Of a stretch of DNA of 64,000 bases, positions 16,192-24,163 are shown piece after piece. The position numbers and the translations under genes were made by a program. The DNA lies in the NCBI RefSeq assembly GCF_000494755.1, contig NC_022657.1, forward strand, positions 7,036,001 to 7,100,000, given 5' to 3'. The DNA is from Amorphoplanes friuliensis DSM 7358. GTDB lineage: Bacteria > Actinomycetota > Actinomycetes > Mycobacteriales > Micromonosporaceae. Numbering within the stretch: the first letter of the stretch is position 1; each line of letters opens with the position of its first letter. The notes under the pieces were generated by a model. The model had not been told where the DNA came from and did no database searches. It saw only the letters and a list, made by a program, of their open reading frames with translations.

Positions 16192-17127
16192 TTGACCAGG
16201 GAAAACGTCGATTCGGTGTGGCCCGCGGCCGACGACGAGGAAGATTTTGACTTCGTCGCCCGCGACGAGGAGGCCCTCGGTCCCGGCGTCCGCGCCCTCT
16301 GCGCGTCGCTCGGCGTCACCGGCGCGCCGTCCCGCTACCCGGCCGGATCACTTCCCGTGTACGCCGTGGGCGACGCCGTCCTCAAGCTCTTCCCGCCGGT
16401 GCACGTCGAGGAGCTGCCGGTCGAGGCGGGCGTCCTGTCGGCGGTCCAGGGCCGGCTGACCGTGCCGACGCCCGCGGTGCACGCCTCCGGCACGTTCGAG
16501 CGGTGGGGGTACGTCCTGATGGACCGGATGCCCGGGGTGCCGCTCGCCTCGGTCTGGCCGGACCTCTCCCCCGCCGACCGTGACAGCCTGGCCGTCCAGC
16601 TGGGTGAGGCGATCGCCTCGCTGCACGCCGTGCCGGTCCCGGAGATCGAGGACTGGTGGCCGGAGGACTGGCCCGAGTTCGTCGAGGACCAGGTCACCGG
16701 GTGCGCCGGGCGGCAGCGGGCACTCGGCCTCGACCCGGCCTGGGTCGCACAGATCCCGTCGTTCCTGGCCGGGGTGCCCCTCGGTGAACCCGAGCCGGTG
16801 CTGCTGCACACCGAGATCCTCGGCGAGCACCTGCTCGTGGAGGACGGGCGGCTCAGCGGGCTCATCGACTTCGAGCCGGCGATGCGGGGCGCCCCCGAGT
16901 ACGACTTCGTCGGGCCGGCCGTGTTCCTCGCCGACGGCGACGCGCGGTTCTACGACCGGATGCTGCGGGCGTACGGGGCCGGACCGGACCGTGAGCTGCG
17001 GCAACGACTGATGGCCTGGACGTTGCTGCACTACTACAGCAACCTGGGGGCGTACCTGGAGCGGCTGCCGCCACCGGCCGAGCCGACGTTCGCCTCGCTG
17101 GCCGACCGCTGGTTCGGGAAGCTGTGA
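16192..17127 (+). CDS. APH-family phosphotransferase with atypical catalytic motif
   Basis: 311 residues, TTG start at 16192 with GAGGTGG about 7 nt upstream. It has an APH/choline-kinase fold: nucleotide-binding N-lobe (YAVGDAVLKLF), VLMDRMPGVPL hinge, then the catalytic segment LLHTEILGEHLLV and GLIDFEPA. The canonical Brenner loop is HGDxxxxN. Here Asp is Glu and the metal-ligand Asn is His, a variant I have seen in a subgroup of actinobacterial APH proteins. Whether it phosphorylates an antibiotic, an amino sugar or something else cannot be told. It runs divergently from the Ser/Thr kinase gene. Confidence 0.75.
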   Translation: MTRENVDSVWPAADDEEDFDFVARDEEALGPGVRALCASLGVTGAPSRYPAGSLPVYAVGDAVLKLFPPVHVEELPVEAGVLSAVQGRLTVPTPAVHASGTFERWGYVLMDRMPGVPLASVWPDLSPADRDSLAVQLGEAIASLHAVPVPEIEDWWPEDWPEFVEDQVTGCAGRQRALGLDPAWVAQIPSFLAGVPLGEPEPVLLHTEILGEHLLVEDGRLSGLIDFEPAMRGAPEYDFVGPAVFLADGDARFYDRMLRAYGAGPDRELRQRLMAWTLLHYYSNLGAYLERLPPPAEPTFASLADRWFGKL

Positions 17128-17209
17128 CAGAAGTGAACAACCTCGGCCGGACGGTTGCTTTGGTGGGAAATGCCCGCGCCGCCCCGCGCTATTGCAGATA
17201 GTGAACGAC

Positions 17210-19282
17210 ATGGGTGTCATGGCTTATCCGCTCCGGTACGCATTGGCCGACCTGGCGCTGGCGCTCAGCCGGGCCTCCCAGGACGCCACCAAGGTTCGTG
17301 CCACCGCAGCCCAGGCCGCGGCCGACATGCTCGGCGACGGCGCGGGGATCCAGCTGCTGCGCGACGACGGCCGGTACGACGCGATCACGTTCCACCACGC
17401 CGACGACGAGCTCACCGTGCCGTACGCCCGGCTGCTCGACCGCGAAGGTGAACTGCCCGACGACGACTTCTCCACCGGTCTCGCCGCCAGCCGCCGCCCC
17501 GTGGTGCTCGCCGGCGAAGGCAGCGAACCGCTCACGGAACTGCCCCGGCCGCGCCACCAGGCGTACGTGGACCCGGGTGGCCACCCGCCGGCCGTGCACT
17601 CGGCCGTGCTGTGCCCGGTCATCGTCGACAACACCTACGCCGGTTACCTGGTGCTGGTGCGGACCAGCCCCGGCTCGATCTACACCGAGGCCGAGGTCGA
17701 ACTGGCACGCGACATCGCCGGTGAACTGTCCCTGGCGCTGTCGTCCGCACGGGCCATGGAACGCCTCCGGGCCAGCGAGGAACGCTACCGGCGGGTGCTC
17801 GAGACCATCCCCGAGGGAGTCCTCCAGCTCGACGCGGAGGGCGTGGCCACGTACGCGAACGAACCGATCGGTGTGGTCCTGGGCCTGCCCCGCGCCCAGC
17901 TGGTCGGGGTCTCCCTGCGCGGCTTCCTCGACGAACACGGCCAGCGGGAGCTGATGCGCCGCCTCGCCGAGTGCCGCGCAGGCCGGTACACGGTCGGCGC
18001 GACCCGTCTCATGCGCGCCGACGGCTCCCAGCGCAGTGTCCGGATGAGCATGATGCCCCTGGCCGACGAACACGGCCAGCACGGCGGTGTTCTCTGCATG
18101 GTCACCGACACGACCGACCACATCGACGCCCGCGGTCTCAAGCGCCAGCTCGACCACCTGCGCCGGCTCGACAGCATGGGCCAGCTCATCGGCGGCATCT
18201 CGCACGACTTCAACAACCTGATGACGGTCGTCCAGGGCTCCGCCGACATGATCGCGACGACGACCGCCGAGGGCTCACCGCAGCACCAGATGGCCAAGGA
18301 CATCATGGAGGCGGTCAACACCGGGCGGACCCTGACCCACCAGCTCCTGGCCTTCGGCCGGACCGAGGGCAACCGGCCGGAGATCATCCCGATCCCCGAC
18401 CTGCTCACCGACGTCCAGAGCCTGTTCAGCCGTACGCTCGGCGAGCGCATCGGTCTCGACCTGGCGTTCGGCCCCGACGTCTGGCCCGTGCGAGCCGAAC
18501 GCGGCCCGCTGGAGCAGGCACTGGTCAACCTGGCCGCCAACGCCCGCGACGCCATGCTGCACGGCGGCATGCTCCGCGTCGCCGCGACCAACGAGGTCGT
18601 CGAACCGGGGCAGCTCGCCGAGGGCGCCCCGACCGGCCGCCTCGTCCACATGGTCATCCAGGACACCGGCGTCGGCATGACCGACGAGACCCGCAGGCGT
18701 GCCCTCGAACCGTTCTTCACCACCCGCCCGACAGCCGCGGGTCTCGGCCTGGCCACCGCGGCCGGCATCGTCCAGGGAATCGGCGGGCACATCGCGCTGG
18801 AGTCGCAGCCGCGGATGGGCACCACGGTCCACCTCTACCTGCCCGCCGCCGAGGAACGCCCGGCCTCGGCCGTCGACCGCCGCACGTCCGTGATCGGCCG
18901 CGTCCTGATCGTCGAGGACCAGCCCGAGGTGGCCCAGCTGGTGCAGCGCCTCATCGCACCGGCCGGGTACGAGATCACGGTGGCGACCGATGCGCTGATG
19001 GCGGTCACCCAGGTGGCCTCCGGTGCGCACCCGGACCTGCTCATCACCGACGTCGTCATGCCGGCGATGACCGGACCCGAGCTGGCCTCGGCGCTGCGCA
19101 CCCACCACCCGGACCTGCCCGTGTTGTACATGTCTGGGTACACCGCGGCCTCGCTCGGCCCGCAGCTGCATCTGGACGCGAACAGCATGCTGGTCGAGAA
19201 GCCGTTCACACGATCGACGCTGCTCGGGGCGATCCGGTCGCTCTGCGGCCCGCAGCCGCTCCCCGGCTCGACCGGCCAGTAA
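17210..19282 (+). CDS. Hybrid sensor histidine kinase/response regulator (GAF-PAS-HisKA-HATPase-REC)
   Basis: 690 residues from ATG 17210. ATG 17219 and TTG 17192 are alternatives and none has a strong ribosome site. A GAF domain (about 15-170) and a PAS domain (about 190-305) precede the dimerisation helix with phospho-His332 (GGISHDFNNLM). The ATPase domain has NAR-type N box (LAANARDAML) and G box (DTGVGM, GLGLATAAGI). A C-terminal receiver (about 565-685) has the phospho-acceptor Asp614 (LLITDVVMP) and a conserved lysine near the end (VEKPF). No membrane segment, so it is cytosolic. An internal receiver without output domain suggests a phosphorelay. It converges on the roadblock cluster. 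Confidence 0.9.
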   Translation: MGVMAYPLRYALADLALALSRASQDATKVRATAAQAAADMLGDGAGIQLLRDDGRYDAITFHHADDELTVPYARLLDREGELPDDDFSTGLAASRRPVVLAGEGSEPLTELPRPRHQAYVDPGGHPPAVHSAVLCPVIVDNTYAGYLVLVRTSPGSIYTEAEVELARDIAGELSLALSSARAMERLRASEERYRRVLETIPEGVLQLDAEGVATYANEPIGVVLGLPRAQLVGVSLRGFLDEHGQRELMRRLAECRAGRYTVGATRLMRADGSQRSVRMSMMPLADEHGQHGGVLCMVTDTTDHIDARGLKRQLDHLRRLDSMGQLIGGISHDFNNLMTVVQGSADMIATTTAEGSPQHQMAKDIMEAVNTGRTLTHQLLAFGRTEGNRPEIIPIPDLLTDVQSLFSRTLGERIGLDLAFGPDVWPVRAERGPLEQALVNLAANARDAMLHGGMLRVAATNEVVEPGQLAEGAPTGRLVHMVIQDTGVGMTDETRRRALEPFFTTRPTAAGLGLATAAGIVQGIGGHIALESQPRMGTTVHLYLPAAEERPASAVDRRTSVIGRVLIVEDQPEVAQLVQRLIAPAGYEITVATDALMAVTQVASGAHPDLLITDVVMPAMTGPELASALRTHHPDLPVLYMSGYTAASLGPQLHLDANSMLVEKPFTRSTLLGAIRSLCGPQPLPGSTGQ

Positions 19283-19288
19283 GGCACC

Positions 19289-19400
19289 GCCGCCCGGTCC
19301 CGATCCGTTCGCAGCGCAGCCGCCCGGTCCCCATCAGTCCGCATCCGTCGCCGGGCGGGGCCGGTCAGTCCGCATCCGTCGCCGGGCGAAGCCGGTCGGT
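19289..19400. repeat. Four degenerate ~31-bp tandem repeats
   Basis: Units begin at about 19289, 19319, 19350 and 19381. A 31-bp unit at 19334-19364 recurs at 19365-19395 with two changes. The array fills the gap between two convergent genes and touches the stop of the gene at 19400. It has no CRISPR-like spacers. Confidence 0.6.
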
Positions 19401-19723
19401 CAGTCCGGGAGGTGACCGGCGCGGGCCTCGGCCACGATGCGGCGGGCTTCCTCGCGGGCCTGGCGGACGTGGTCCTCGGCCTGTTCCTCGGCCAGTTTCA
19501 GGATCTGCTCGGTTCGCTCACCCAGCCCGGCCAGCGCGGGCCGCGCGGGCCGCGCGGGCTGCGCCTCCGCGGGACGGGGAGCGTCACCGATGCTCATGAT
19601 CAGCAGAGCCGCGCCGATTCCGAGCAGGACCAGTGCCGGCCAGCCGAGGGCGCGGCCGCCCAGCATGCCGATGCCCAGGCCCGCGCCCAGTCCGAGCGTC
19701 AGGGCACCCACGGTTCTCCGCAT
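19400..19723 (-). CDS. Small membrane protein with coiled-coil tail
   Basis: 107 residues. Two hydrophobic helices (VGALTLGLGAGLGIGMLGG and ALVLLGIGAALLIMSIG) are followed by an Ala/Pro linker and a charged amphipathic helix (TEQILKLAEEQAEDHVRQA, EEARRIVAEAR). That heptad pattern resembles the tail of DivIVA/Wag31-like proteins. It is last in a leftward run of roadblock-type genes, 21 bp after the preceding stop, so it may tether that system to the membrane. Function unknown. Confidence 0.6.
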   Translation of the reverse strand: MRRTVGALTLGLGAGLGIGMLGGRALGWPALVLLGIGAALLIMSIGDAPRPAEAQPARPARPALAGLGERTEQILKLAEEQAEDHVRQAREEARRIVAEARAGHLPD

Positions 19724-19744
19724 TCACCCTCCCCGATGTCGGGG

Positions 19745-20185
19745 TCAGCCTATGGGCTCGGTGCGCCCGTCCAGCGGGTGGGAGTCCTGGAGGGGCTTGA
19801 GCTCGAGCAGCTTCGCCAACCGTCCGGTGACCTGCCGGGCCTCCAGATGGAGGCGGGCGATGTTGAGGCCGCTGTCACCGAGCACGGCCAGCAGGGCGAG
19901 GTCGCCGACCGCGTAGACGGCCAGGTAACCCTGGTGGTTGCGGATCGTGCACTCGTGGAAACCACCCTGGTTCAGGGCGCTGCCGCAGGTCCGGCTGATG
20001 CCATGCGCACCCGCGGCCAGCGCGGCGAGATCGTGCGGCTCGGTGCCGGGCATCGTGTCGTGCAGGATCAGCAGACCGTCGACGCCGGCGATGACACACC
20101 CCTGCACGCCGGTCACCTGATGCCGCAGCGCGGAGAGCTCCCCGCGAATGGCCTTGTACTGCTGGTCGGTGGTCGCGCTGTGCAC
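19745..20185 (-). CDS. Roadblock/LC7-domain protein
   Basis: 146 residues with the roadblock/LC7 (MglB-like) fold: an N-terminal helix (QYKAIRGELSALRHQVTGVQG), strands CVIAGVDGLLILHDT, helix LAALAAGAHGISRTCGSAL and strands GYLAVYAVGDLALLAVLGDSG. Such domains dimerise and usually bind small Ras-like GTPases; in Streptomyces conservons they sit beside a histidine kinase. Here a hybrid kinase is close by but no GTPase gene is visible. The 25-bp gap from the gene at 20211 indicates co-transcription. Confidence 0.8.
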   Translation of the reverse strand: MHSATTDQQYKAIRGELSALRHQVTGVQGCVIAGVDGLLILHDTMPGTEPHDLAALAAGAHGISRTCGSALNQGGFHECTIRNHQGYLAVYAVGDLALLAVLGDSGLNIARLHLEARQVTGRLAKLLELKPLQDSHPLDGRTEPIG

Positions 20186-20210
20186 GTCTCGTCTCTCTTC
20201 TTTCGCTGCT

Positions 20211-21170
20211 TCAGAGGTGCTTCAGGCTGCCCAGGACCCGTTCGAGGACGGCCTCGTCGTTGCCGAACGGCTGCCCGAACATCCCCAGCCAGGCCGCGGG
20301 GGTGCCCGGCTCACCCGCGGTGGCCGCGGCGGGCAGGCCGTTGCGGTTGCCCGGCCGCCTCCGCGGCAGGCGTGGCCGTTCGTCTCCGGCTTCACCCTCG
20401 GCGTCGCCCACCAGCTCGGCAGGATCCGACGCCGGCTCAGCAGAGGCCGTGGTCGGCTCGGCAGAGGCCGAGGCCGGCCCAGCCGGGGCCGGGGCCGGGG
20501 CCGGGGCCGGGGTCGTGGCCGGCTCAGCCGGGACCGGGGCCAGGCCCGGGGCCGGCCCGACAGAGGCCGTGGCCGACTCGGCAGAGGCCGACGATTCCGG
20601 TCCCGGAGCCGGGATCGAAGTTGAAGTTGAAGCCGGAGCCGGAGCCGGAGCCGGAGCCTTCGAAGGTGGGCCGTGCCGGCCGGGCAGGGTCGGTGCGGCC
20701 GTCCGGTGGTCCGCCGTCGCCCGGTCGTCGGGCCAGCCCAGACCCGAGACGGTCCGTGCCGGCTGCACAGAGCCGGCCGCCGGCTCGGGCTCCGGGGGTT
20801 TGGCGTGGCGGCCGGGACGGTTCGCCGGGAGCGGTCCCTCGGTCAGGGCGCGGAACTCGCGGCGGGCCATGGCGAGGTTGGCGCCGGCCCGGCGGAGCAT
20901 CAGGTGGGCGACCTGGTCGGAGCCGTCCTCGCCCCGGACGAGGCGGAGGACGTGGAACGCCGTTGTGCTGGTGATGAGGATGTCGTCGAGTGTGTCGGTG
21001 GCGTTCAGGCGTACCAGGGCCAGGGCGGAAAGCGCGACACCCGCCGCCGCCTTGACCTCCGCGGGGGCCGGGGGGTTGCCGCCGGTCCACCAGGTCAGCG
21101 CCGGAGTGCCGGCCGCGATGAGGGCCACACCGTAGGCGCCCGGGATGCGGACCGCGTTCTCCAGGGACAT
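20211..21170 (-). CDS. Roadblock-like N-domain with long Ala/Pro/Glu low-complexity region
   Basis: 319 residues. The first ~110 residues resemble the neighbouring 124-residue protein: MSLENAVRIPGAYGVALIA aligns with its TIEGAIGVALVDY, and DTLDDILITSTTAFHVLRL with DSIEDMLITLDSQYHLIRL. The two also share an RAGANLAMAR/KSRANLGLAR helix. The rest is a disordered Ala-Pro-Ser-Glu linker of about 150 residues built from hexanucleotide repeats, then an Arg-rich patch and a short C-terminal helix (DEAVLERVLGSLKHL). The linker and terminal peptide look like a flexible tether. It lies 1 bp from the upstream gene. Confidence 0.7.
   Translation of the reverse strand: MSLENAVRIPGAYGVALIAAGTPALTWWTGGNPPAPAEVKAAAGVALSALALVRLNATDTLDDILITSTTAFHVLRLVRGEDGSDQVAHLMLRRAGANLAMARREFRALTEGPLPANRPGRHAKPPEPEPAAGSVQPARTVSGLGWPDDRATADHRTAAPTLPGRHGPPSKAPAPAPAPASTSTSIPAPGPESSASAESATASVGPAPGLAPVPAEPATTPAPAPAPAPAGPASASAEPTTASAEPASDPAELVGDAEGEAGDERPRLPRRRPGNRNGLPAAATAGEPGTPAAWLGMFGQPFGNDEAVLERVLGSLKHL
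20484..20668. repeat. Hexanucleotide simple repeats in the linker region
   Basis: Runs of GGGGCC (about 20484-20512), GTTGAA and GCCGGA (about 20629-20668) encode Pro-Ala, Thr-Ser and Pro-Ala tracts. All are in frame, so slippage would change linker length without a frameshift. Confidence 0.7.
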
Positions 21171-21171
21171 G

Positions 21172-21606
21172 TCAGGCGCCGAAGCCGTCTTCCAGTTGTT
21201 TCATCACGATGCGGGCCTGGGCGAAGAGCATGCCGACCTTCGTGTCGCGGCGGCAGACCAGGACGGCGACGATGTCCTGGTTCTTCGCGCTGCGCAGGAA
21301 GAGATGGACCAGGTGGTCGCTGTTGACGACGATTTCCTGGAAGTAGTGCCGGTCGCTCGTGACGCCGCGGCGGGCCTTGAAGATGTCCTCGATCATGACC
21401 ACGTTGCGCCCCTGGAAGAGGTCGAACGTGGCCGCGGCCAGCAAGTCGAGAACTTCGCCGGGGTGGTCGTCGAGGGTGTCGACGGCGAGGAGCATCCCGG
21501 TCGACATGTCGACCAGGCCCGCCGCGACACAGTCGGGGACCAGCGCGCGGAAGTCCGCCACCGCGGTGGTGACGATCTCCGACATGCTGCGGGGCGGGGC
21601 CGTCAT
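21172..21606 (-). CDS. Roadblock/LC7-like protein
   Basis: 144 residues. Helix EIVTTAVADFRALVPDCVAA, strands GLVDMSTGMLLAVDT, helix VLDLLAAATFDLF and strands HLVHLFLRSAKNQDIVAVLV form a roadblock-like alpha/beta layout, ending in helix FAQARIVMKQLEDGF. It overlaps the next upstream gene by 4 nt (21603-21606), so the two are coupled and may form a heterodimer. No signal or membrane segment. The family call rests on fold-like pattern and context more than on strong motifs. Confidence 0.65.
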   Translation of the reverse strand: MTAPPRSMSEIVTTAVADFRALVPDCVAAGLVDMSTGMLLAVDTLDDHPGEVLDLLAAATFDLFQGRNVVMIEDIFKARRGVTSDRHYFQEIVVNSDHLVHLFLRSAKNQDIVAVLVCRRDTKVGMLFAQARIVMKQLEDGFGA

Positions 21607-21977
21607 ACGTCGAGGTCGGCTTCGATCTTGCGGAGCTGGTGCCGCGCGAGGCCGAGGTTGGCGCGGCTCTTGCTCAGCGCGAGGTAGAGGAAGAGGGCGT
21701 CGCCGCCGCGGGACTTCTCCAGCAGGCGGATCAGGTGGTACTGGCTGTCCAGTGTGATCAGCATGTCCTCGATCGAGTCGGACAGGCCGAGCATCTCGAG
21801 GGTGCGGACCTTGGCCCGGACGACGTCGGTGTTACCGGCCGCCGCGATGGTCATGTCCATGTTGGGGCCGCCGCCCAGCACGCCGAGGGTCAGGCCACTG
21901 GTGTAGTCGACGAGCGCGACACCGATGGCGCCTTCGATCGTCATCGCTTCCTTGAGGGACGTTTCGATGTTTGCCAC
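21603..21977 (-). CDS. Roadblock-like protein, first gene of the cluster
   Basis: 124 residues from the GTG at 21977, chosen because GGAGGA lies 5 nt upstream. Strand IGVALVDYTSGLTLGVLGG, helix AAGNTDVVRAKVRTLEML, strands DMLITLDSQYHLIRLLEK, strand DALFLYLALS and a final basic helix RANLGLARHQLRKIE fit the roadblock superfamily. It is paralogous to the N-domain at 20211-21170. Likely cytosolic; the partner and any GTPase are not identified. Confidence 0.7.
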   Translation of the reverse strand: MANIETSLKEAMTIEGAIGVALVDYTSGLTLGVLGGGPNMDMTIAAAGNTDVVRAKVRTLEMLGLSDSIEDMLITLDSQYHLIRLLEKSRGGDALFLYLALSKSRANLGLARHQLRKIEADLDV

Positions 21978-22165
21978 GTGTCCTCCGCGGTGCTCGAGAC
22001 CCCGGCCCGCCGTTTGCGCAGGGTGTTCGGGCCGGAGCAGTCCGGATCTTGCGCTGGCCAGCCTGGCACACGTTTTCATCGTGAGAAACCGCGCTGCCCG
22101 CATGCGCCTGGAGATCGAACTGAACATGGGTGGGCCCGTCCCCCGACCGGGGGATGGACACAGGA

Positions 22166-23113
22166 TCAGTCCGAGGGGCCGAATCGACGCAGCCCGGCGG
22201 CGGCTCTGGCGAGCAGGTGGAACGCCTGGGCCTCGGCAGACGTGCCCGAGGCATCGAAGGTCGGCGATCCGCAGGCGCCGCGGACGACACCGTGGCCGTC
22301 GACTTCACGGGACGCCGCGGCGAGCAGATCCCGCCCTGTGTCCGCATAGCTCGCGGGGAGCCAGCCGTCCGCGGCGCCGGCCGACGCGGCGTAGGAGAAC
22401 ATCTGGGCCGCGTTCGTCTCGCGGAACGTCGACGGGTCGTCCAGCACGTCGTGGAAGAGCCCGTCGGGGCGGCGCAGGGCCAGGCAGGCGTCGAGCACCT
22501 CACGGGCGTGGGCAGCCAGAACGTCCCGCTGCGGCAGGGCCGGGACCAGGCGCAGGGTCCGGGCGATCGCGGCGACCACCCAGCCGTTGCCGCCGCCCCA
22601 GCGGTCGGCGCGGCGCAGCGAGCCGGTCTCCTCGGACCACACCGCGGCGTAGAGGCCGTCCCGGCACAGTCGCCGGCGATGCCCCTCGACCTGGGCGACC
22701 GCGAGGTCGGCCCGGCCGGAGAGCGCCAGGAACGGCACGACCATGTAAACCGTGTCCGCCCACACCTCCCGGCCGCCGAGCAGGTGGAACAGCGTGCCGT
22801 CGGCGGCCCGGGGTGCGTCGCCGGTCAGCCAGGCGAGTTGCCGCCGGGCCGCCGCCGCAAAAATCTCTCCCCCGGTACGCCGGGAAGCAGCGAGCACCGC
22901 CTCCCCGCACGCCGCCCCGTTGACCGCACCGGCCTCACCGTCGACGTCGCCGAGCCGCCCGTCCGCCGCCTGACGGGTGACCGCCGCCTCCGCGAGCAGC
23001 AGCGCCAGGTCGTGGCGGCCGAGGTCGAGGGCGGCCTGCGCGGCCACACCCTGCTCCCACGACTGCCGTTGCATCGCCAGCAGTGCCGTGAGGACGGCCT
23101 CCGGGGAGGTCAT
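22166..23113 (-). CDS. Glycoside hydrolase family 88/105 (unsaturated glycuronyl hydrolase-like)
   Basis: 315 residues, an all-helical (alpha/alpha)6 barrel pattern without signal peptide, so intracellular. The WADTVYM motif holds the aspartate conserved as catalytic acid in YteR-type enzymes, and RWGGGNGWVV is another conserved patch. These hydrolases remove unsaturated uronic acids produced by polysaccharide lyases acting on pectin or related polymers. Here the start overlaps the PRPP-synthetase-like gene stop by 4 nt, an odd partner. The enzyme is shorter than typical GH105 proteins (about 350-380 residues). Confidence 0.75.
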   Translation of the reverse strand: MTSPEAVLTALLAMQRQSWEQGVAAQAALDLGRHDLALLLAEAAVTRQAADGRLGDVDGEAGAVNGAACGEAVLAASRRTGGEIFAAAARRQLAWLTGDAPRAADGTLFHLLGGREVWADTVYMVVPFLALSGRADLAVAQVEGHRRRLCRDGLYAAVWSEETGSLRRADRWGGGNGWVVAAIARTLRLVPALPQRDVLAAHAREVLDACLALRRPDGLFHDVLDDPSTFRETNAAQMFSYAASAGAADGWLPASYADTGRDLLAAASREVDGHGVVRGACGSPTFDASGTSAEAQAFHLLARAAAGLRRFGPSD

Positions 23114-24048
23114 GCGAAGAGCGCGCTGACCGACTCGCCGTTGTGGATGCGCCGCATGGCTTCAGCCAGCGCCGGTGCGACCGACAGCACGGTCAGCTTG
23201 TCCGTACGGCTGGCGGCCGGGATCGGCACCGTGTTGGTGGAGACGATCTCCTCGATGTCCTTCTCCGCCGACAGCCGCGCGACCGCGCCGGCGGTGAAGA
23301 GCCCGTGGGTGCACGCCACGCGCACGCTGCGGACATTGCGCTCACGGAGGCGGTCGAGGAGCTCGAAGACGGTGCTGCCCTTGGCGATCTCGTCGTCCAG
23401 GACGATGACGTCGCGGTCGGCGACTTCACCGATGACCGAGCTGATCACGACCTTGTCGTCGGCAAAACGCTGCTTGGCGCCGGCCGCGACCTCGATGTCG
23501 AGCATCCGCGCGAAGGCCGCGGCCTCCTTGGCGTTGCCGAGGTCCGGGGAGACGACGACGGTGTTGCTGAGGTCGTACCCCCGGAAGTGGTGGGCCAGCT
23601 CGCGCAGGGCGTGCAGGTGGTCGACCGGCACGCTGAAGAACCCGTGGACCTGCGGTGAGTGCAGGGTCATCGCCAGGATCCGGTGGGCTCCCGCGGTCTG
23701 GAGCAGGTCGGCGACCAGACGGCCACCGATGGAGATGCGCGGCGCGTCCTTCTTGTCGCTGCGCGCGTACGCGTAGTGCGGCAGCACCACGGTGATCCGC
23801 CCGGCCGACGCACCTCGCGCGGCGTCGAGCATGAAGAGCAGTTCGACCAGATGTTCCTGGACGGGTGGGACGAGCGGCTGGATCAGGAAGACGTCTCGTT
23901 CGCGGCAGTTGCCTTGGAGTTGGACCTCGATGCAGTCATTGGCAAAACGGGAGGTTTTGGTGGGGAGCAGCGGCACACCGAGGTGCTCGCAGATCTCGGC
24001 CGCCAGTTCCGGGTGGGCACTCCCGGAGAACACCGCGATGTCACGCAC
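23110..24048 (-). CDS. Atypical ribose-phosphate pyrophosphokinase
   Basis: 312 residues from the GTG at 24048. It aligns over its length with PRPP synthetases: FSGSAHPELA N-terminus, FANDCIEVQLQGNCRERDVF, HYAYARSDKK ATP-binding segment, HSPQVHGFFSVPVDHL and SPDLGNAKEAAAFA. Deviations from the housekeeping enzyme are clear. The PRPP-binding loop is LDDEIAKGST rather than the usual DDMIDTAGT-like form, and the DLHxxQIQGFF aspartate is Thr. The family makes PRPP from ribose 5-phosphate and ATP. This paralogue may use another pentose phosphate or serve a special pathway. Coupled by 4-nt overlap to the GH88/105 gene. Confidence 0.82.
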   Translation of the reverse strand: MRDIAVFSGSAHPELAAEICEHLGVPLLPTKTSRFANDCIEVQLQGNCRERDVFLIQPLVPPVQEHLVELLFMLDAARGASAGRITVVLPHYAYARSDKKDAPRISIGGRLVADLLQTAGAHRILAMTLHSPQVHGFFSVPVDHLHALRELAHHFRGYDLSNTVVVSPDLGNAKEAAAFARMLDIEVAAGAKQRFADDKVVISSVIGEVADRDVIVLDDEIAKGSTVFELLDRLRERNVRSVRVACTHGLFTAGAVARLSAEKDIEEIVSTNTVPIPAASRTDKLTVLSVAPALAEAMRRIHNGESVSALFA

Positions 24049-24163
24049 GCCACCACCCTAAGGGCTCAGGGCCGGACACCGGCGAGCGACCTGCGGGGCC
24101 TGCCCGAGGTTGAGGTGTGTCCGTGGGTACCTGTGGTGAACGGATCTTCGCTAGCGTGAGGCC

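Noticed and set aside
19289..19400. Possible CRISPR array
   Set aside because: Repeats are directly tandem without unique spacers and there are no cas genes nearby.
20211..21170. Anti-freeze or collagen-like repetitive protein
   Set aside because: The Ala/Pro repeats are a linker between a roadblock-like domain and a terminal helix, not the main fold.
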